A DNA stretch of 64,000 bases from Leishmania infantum JPCM5 (Eukaryota > Euglenozoa > Kinetoplastea > Trypanosomatida > Trypanosomatidae): contig NC_009419.2 in the NCBI RefSeq assembly GCF_000002875.2, positions 531,454-595,453 of the forward strand, in the 5' to 3' direction. The position numbers were made by a program, and so were the translations under genes. Under the pieces are notes generated by a model. That model ran no database searches and was not told where the DNA came from. It saw nothing but the letters and a program-made list of their open reading frames with translations. Of this stretch, positions 59,721 to 64,000 are shown piece by piece (positions within the stretch are counted from its first letter, which is position 1; the number at the start of each line of letters is the position of its first letter).

Positions 59721-61442
59721 GCCACTCTGCTAATGACAAATAGGCAGGGCTATACAGGGATGCGGGGGTGCATGTGCGCATGCTGGTGTGCTTGCGGGTG
59801 CTTGAGTGGGTCGGTTACATATGTGATTGTGAGAAACGCGTGGGGCTGCGGGTCGTGAGTAGTGGGAGAGATTGTAGGCGGAGGATGGAGGTGCTAGAGC
59901 GGAACGAAGAACTTGTGCGAGACGCGTGTGTGTGTGGGGAGGGAGTACATGCACTTGGAAATTTATGACTTTTGTCTTGTGTGCTCGCTACGAGATTCGT
60001 ATTCGTGGGGTTGTCTCTTCACCCGCCCTTTTTCTTTTCCCATTTTCGTTCTTCTGATTTTCGCTTCTTTTTCTCCCAGCACAGTTGACCGTTGCCTCCT
60101 ACGTGTGGTATCTCTCTCTCCGCCTTTGTCTTACTCTTGCCTCCCTCCCCCAAAAAAGAAAAAAAGTCATCCTGCATGTTTGCCAGTACTGATTTTGCAT
60201 GGGCACCAGCGAATGAACGGTCACGGTGGAGTTGTGCTCCCCTCGAAATAACCTCGAATAAGACGGAAGATGAAAGTGTGGAGGCGCTTCGCGTCGCAAC
60301 GCGACGAGAGCGGGGGTGGTCTTTCGTCTCTGGTGTTTATTTTGCTGTTTGCTCGTGTGGTCTGTCTGTCTGTCTGTCTGCCTGCCTGTGCCTATGTGCA
60401 TCTCTCTATGACTTCGACGTTTCTCCCCCCTCCTCCTTTGCTGGAGGTGGCTTGCTCGAGCGCTTGTGTGCGCGTTGGTCTCTGTTCTCGCTTTGTGTGC
60501 GTTTTCTTCGGTTGCGGCTCTCTACGTGTTGCCGTTGCCCGCCTGCGCCATGGGCGTATATGTCGTCTTTGTTTTTTTTTTGTAATGGTTCGCATACCTC
60601 TTCCGTTCCTTGTATTGGTGCTTCCACCCCCCTCACCTCACTCCCCCTTGCTGTGTGCTCTTTAACAATGGCGTAAAGGCTGAACGATCACAGCAGCAAG
60701 ACGAAGAGGAGCCCAGAGGACGGAAGACGAAGGCAGAGGAAACGAAAAGGCTTGACAAAGACGAAGTCATGCGCTTCTCTTGGTGCTGCCTCTGCCTCTT
60801 TCTTTTCTTCAGCTACTCCGAACACAGGCATCTGATCAGTGGACTCGCGGGTATGCGCGCGAGCCCTTTTCTCTGTCGCTCTTTTGTTGTTAAGAGGGCA
60901 TGCTGATGCAAGCTGTGTGACAGCCATGTGCACCGCTGATCTATCAACCGCTTTTGACCTGCTTTCGAGCGACTCTGTGCCTACGTGCTACTGACGGCAG
61001 AGCGTGGCAAATGTGACAGCACAACCGCCTTCGCTCGGCCTTCCTCCCTCGCGCCTCTTCGCGGCGCTCTGACAAGGCCAACGCTTCTCTCGCAACATCA
61101 TGATCTACATTAACCTCCTCATCCTTGTGTCCCTCCTTGTTTTCTCACCTCAACTTTGCCGAATCGCCGCCCTGATGATGGCCCAAATACACCCTCCCTC
61201 CCAAGCATCGTCGTCGTGCTTGTACACACATACGCACGCGCACAGTCTCCCGGCGCACACACGCACATACGGCGGAGCCAAACCGTCACAAGACTACGCA
61301 CCCACCCCTACGTTCGTAGCTCCTCTGCGTATCTGCGAAGCTCGCTCCGTTCCCGACGCACCTAAGTCAGCGCGCAACTAACTCGTCCCTATCTGTTTCC
61401 ATATTGTTTGTTCCCCCCCTCAACACAAAACAAACGGCCACA
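59721..61442. other. Intergenic, ThrRS to PEX5
   Basis: No gene seen. A 93-codon frame from an ATG at 61100 reads MIYINLLILVSLLVF and then low complexity; it overlaps PEX5's likely leader, and I leave it out. T-runs at 60572-60580. Acceptor for PEX5 unclear; AG 61370-61371 is possible. Confidence 0.4.
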
Positions 61443-63320
61443 ATGGACTGCAACACTGGGATGCAGCTGGGGCAGCAGTTCTCTAAGGACGCCACGATGA
61501 TGCATGGTGGCGTGCCCATGAGCGGCGCCATGTCGGAGCAGGATGCCCTGATGGTGGGCGCGCAGGTGGCGGGCGCTAACCCCATGATGGCGGCTCAGTG
61601 GGCACAGAATTTTCAGCAGCAACAGGCGATGCAAGCGATGCGACAGCAGCACGAGATGGAGCAGGCATTTCAGAACTCGCAGCAGCAGCAAGCCGCTGCT
61701 GCGCAGAGTAGACAGATGCTTGGCATGGCTGGGCCGCAGCAACAGCAATTCATGGCGCAGCAGCAGCAAGCATCCATGATGAATGCCGCTATGATGAGCC
61801 AGGGGATGATGGCGGCTAACATGGGCTTAGGTATGATGATGCCACGCACGCAGTATCAGCCGTTGCCCAACCTGTCCGCGCTGCAGCCCAAGCAGCAGCA
61901 GCCGCTTGCCAACCTAGCACCAGCGGCGCAGGACTCGGCGTGGGCGGACCAGCTCAGCCAGCAACAATGGAGCACCGACTACTCGCAGGTGCAGACCTTC
62001 AGTGCACCAGGGATGGAGGACAAGACGGTGGAGGAGCGGATAAAGGATAGCGAATTCTACAAGTTCATGGACCAGGTCAAGAATAAGGAGGTACTGATTG
62101 ACGAGGAGAAGGGCGAGCTGGTGCAGGGCCCCGGCCCCGAGGTCGGGGTGCCAGAGGATGCGGAGTACCTTCGTCACTGGGCCGAGATGGAGGGGCTACA
62201 CATGCCAGAGAGCGTCTTTCAGTCGCCTCCACCGGCGAGCGCGATGATGTCTCCGGAGAACGGGGACCCGGACGCGTACGTCAAGGAGATGGATATGGCC
62301 GAGAACGACGTCGAGGACTGGGCGCAGGAGTATGCGGAGATGCAGGAACGCCTGCAGAAGGTGACGAACAGCACCGACTACCCCTTCGAGCCTAACAACC
62401 CGTACATGTTCCACGACTTTCCGTTCGATGAGGGGATGGAGATGCTCCAGCTTGGCAACCTTGCCGAGGCCGCTCTTGCTTTTGAGGCGGTTTGCCATAA
62501 GGACAGCAGTAATGAGAAGGCATGGCAGATTCTTGGAACGACGCAGGCGGAGAACGAGAAGGACGGGCTGGCCATCATTGCGCTCAACAACGCCCGCAAA
62601 CTGAACCCCCGCAACCTCGAGGTTCACGCCGCGCTGAGCGTGTCGCACACGAACGAGCGCAACGCCGACGCCGCCATGGACTCGCTGAAGGCGTGGCTCG
62701 TAAATCATCCCGAGTATGAGCAGCTCGCCTCCGTGTCTATCCCGCCTAACGCGGAGCTCGACGTGCAGGAAACGTTCTTCTTTGCCGATCCGTCCCGCAT
62801 GCGGGAGGCCCGTACCCTCTATGAAGCCGCCATCGAGATGAACCCGAGCGACTCGCAGCTTTTCACGAATCTCGGCGTGCTGCACAATGTGGCACATGAG
62901 TTCGACGAGGCTGCCGAGTGCTTCCGCAAGGCGGTCGCGCTGCACCCCGATGACCCCAAGATGTGGAACAAGCTCGGCGCCACCCTGGCAAACGGCGGCC
63001 ACCCTGACCAGGCACTGGAGGCGTACAATCGCGCTCTGGACATCAACCCAGGCTATGTACGGGCCATGTACAACATGGCAGTGGCGTACAGCAACATGTC
63101 GCAGTACAACATGGCCGCCCGCCAAATTGTCAAGGCGATCGCGTCGCAGCAGGGCGGCACGAAGCCCAGCGGCGAGGGTTCCATCATGGCGACACGCAAC
63201 ATGTGGGACCTTCTGCGTATGACGCTGAACCTCATGGACCGCGATGACTTGGTGCAGCTGACATACAACGAGCAATTGGAGCCGTTTGTGAAGGAGTTCG
63301 GACTTGAGGGCCACGTCTAA
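61443..63320 (+). CDS. PEX5: PEX5, PTS1 receptor for glycosome import
   Basis: A 625-residue peroxin that carries matrix proteins with a C-terminal SKL-type signal to the glycosome. The N-terminal half is disordered and Met/Gln-rich with WxxxF/Y motifs that bind PEX14: WAQNF at 53-57, then WSTDY, and WAQEY. A WADQL precedes the second. A conserved cysteine sits at position 3 (MDCNTG), like the N-terminal cysteine that in other PEX5 proteins is mono-ubiquitinated for recycling. From about residue 310 on come tetratricopeptide repeats (MEMLQLGNLAEAALAFEAV, QLFTNLGVLHNVAHEFDEAAECF, MWNKLGATLANGGHPDQALEAY, AMYNMAVAYSNMSQYNMAARQ), which form the PTS1-binding cup. The ATG at 61443 puts the cysteine at position 3, which supports this start over codons upstream. 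Length fits known Leishmania PEX5. Confidence 0.96.
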   Translation: MDCNTGMQLGQQFSKDATMMHGGVPMSGAMSEQDALMVGAQVAGANPMMAAQWAQNFQQQQAMQAMRQQHEMEQAFQNSQQQQAAAAQSRQMLGMAGPQQQQFMAQQQQASMMNAAMMSQGMMAANMGLGMMMPRTQYQPLPNLSALQPKQQQPLANLAPAAQDSAWADQLSQQQWSTDYSQVQTFSAPGMEDKTVEERIKDSEFYKFMDQVKNKEVLIDEEKGELVQGPGPEVGVPEDAEYLRHWAEMEGLHMPESVFQSPPPASAMMSPENGDPDAYVKEMDMAENDVEDWAQEYAEMQERLQKVTNSTDYPFEPNNPYMFHDFPFDEGMEMLQLGNLAEAALAFEAVCHKDSSNEKAWQILGTTQAENEKDGLAIIALNNARKLNPRNLEVHAALSVSHTNERNADAAMDSLKAWLVNHPEYEQLASVSIPPNAELDVQETFFFADPSRMREARTLYEAAIEMNPSDSQLFTNLGVLHNVAHEFDEAAECFRKAVALHPDDPKMWNKLGATLANGGHPDQALEAYNRALDINPGYVRAMYNMAVAYSNMSQYNMAARQIVKAIASQQGGTKPSGEGSIMATRNMWDLLRMTLNLMDRDDLVQLTYNEQLEPFVKEFGLEGHV

Positions 63321-64000
63321 TCACCTGCTACACGAGGCAGAGACAGAGAGTGCTTCACAGCAGCGCGGTGGTAAGCGCATTGCTGAGGAGTGGGATGGGG
63401 GGTGCGGCAAGCGATCCATCGCCATACCCTTTTCTTGGCCCGCTCTCCTCTCCGCCTTCGCCTATACGTGAGCTCCTGTTCTTGCTGTCTCCCCCACTCG
63501 TTTCAGAGCTTATTCTCTCTTTTCTCTCCTTCCTGTGCTCGCCCCCAACCGCCCTCCTTTTCCTCCATCAAACGTCTGTGCTTCACCGTCTCCCTCTTTC
63601 CTTCCCTCTTTCCCTCCTTCCCTCCCCCCTTCCCTTCCCCCAAGCAGCGCCGCACACCCTATCAACCAATGAGCCACGCACTCCAATCATGTTTTGTATT
63701 GTTCTCTTTTCTTGCCCGCCTCTTTTTTTTCCTCTCGGAAAAGGAGGCATCGCCGCTGGTGGCCTCACGCCCTTCTCGGTTGCTGCTTCCTCGCGTTTCC
63801 TTTTGCCGTTGTTTTCTTGGGCTGCCACCCTCCCCCTTTTTTATACATATGTATGTGTCTGTGTGTGTGTGTGTGCGTGTGCGTCGTTTCTTCACCTCTG
63901 ATGACGGTGTCTCTCTTTCTCTCCTTCCACTTCTCTTTTCGTCTCCTTTCCCTCAGTGCACTTGTCTACCTGCGTCTCTGCTCACCCCCTCCCTCTGTGT
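63321..64000. other. Right-end intergenic region
   Basis: PEX5 3' UTR-like DNA, CT-rich, with TG repeat at about 63857-63875. No gene seen before the window ends. Confidence 0.4.

Noticed and set aside
61100..61381. 93-codon frame with a hydrophobic start, before PEX5
   Set aside because: The first 20 residues look like a membrane segment, but the rest is low complexity and it overlaps the likely PEX5 leader.

Overview
The window looks like a protein-coding chromosome segment from a kinetoplastid of the Leishmania group. All 25 genes I support lie on the + strand and none has an intron. The coding DNA is GC-rich in third positions. Intergenic stretches are long (0.4 to 3.2 kb) and full of polypyrimidine runs, with AG dinucleotides before start codons (trans-splice acceptor style) and many CA/TG microsatellites. 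This is the layout of a one-direction polycistronic transcription unit. The gene contents (glycosomal PEX5 receptor, divergent 100-residue histone H4, retroposon remnants resembling SIDER elements) fit Leishmaniinae. From memory, the order H4, M16 protein, threonyl-tRNA synthetase, PEX5 resembles part of L. major chromosome 35. I could not check this.

Layout. 1-13 kb: Prp43-type DEAH helicase, secreted MANF/ARMET-like ER protein ending in RDDL, two tandem short-chain dehydrogenase paralogues, an acidic unknown protein, a long coiled-coil protein and a thioredoxin-glutaredoxin fusion. 13.4-22.3 kb: a four-gene block (Msp1-type AAA ATPase, unknown, AlkB-like dioxygenase, unknown) bracketed by two 514-bp copies of one sequence in opposite orientation. 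By eye they are identical throughout. 22.9-41.8 kb: Ubc4/5-class E2, histone H4, a 1709-codon disordered protein, a membrane-anchored PDI-like protein, an IscA/HesB-type Fe-S protein, and two unknowns. 42.0-43.0 kb: a degenerate SIDER-like element whose end matches the end of the second inverted-repeat copy. 44.6-63.3 kb: a double-CDGSH Fe-S protein, an M16-fold protein lacking its zinc ligands, an OTU deubiquitinase with zinc fingers, a possible 46-residue protein, an ESF2/ABT1-type RNA-binding protein, threonyl-tRNA synthetase and PEX5.

The genes are mostly housekeeping and, as usual in kinetoplastids, neighbours need not share a pathway. Themes that recur are mitochondrial Fe-S and redox work (Grx-like, IscA-like, CDGSH, M16 protein, Msp1), ubiquitin (E2, OTU), ER folding (MANF-like, PDI-like) and ribosome or RNA processing (Prp43-like, ESF2-like).

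I found no convincing new multi-gene system. The most notable signal is structural: the identical inverted repeats, which could support foldback-type rearrangement or linear amplification of the enclosed block. Other points worth checking are the dead M16 site, a CGFT glutaredoxin site, an insertion in the ThrRS catalytic domain, and a possible non-AUG mitochondrial leader on ThrRS.
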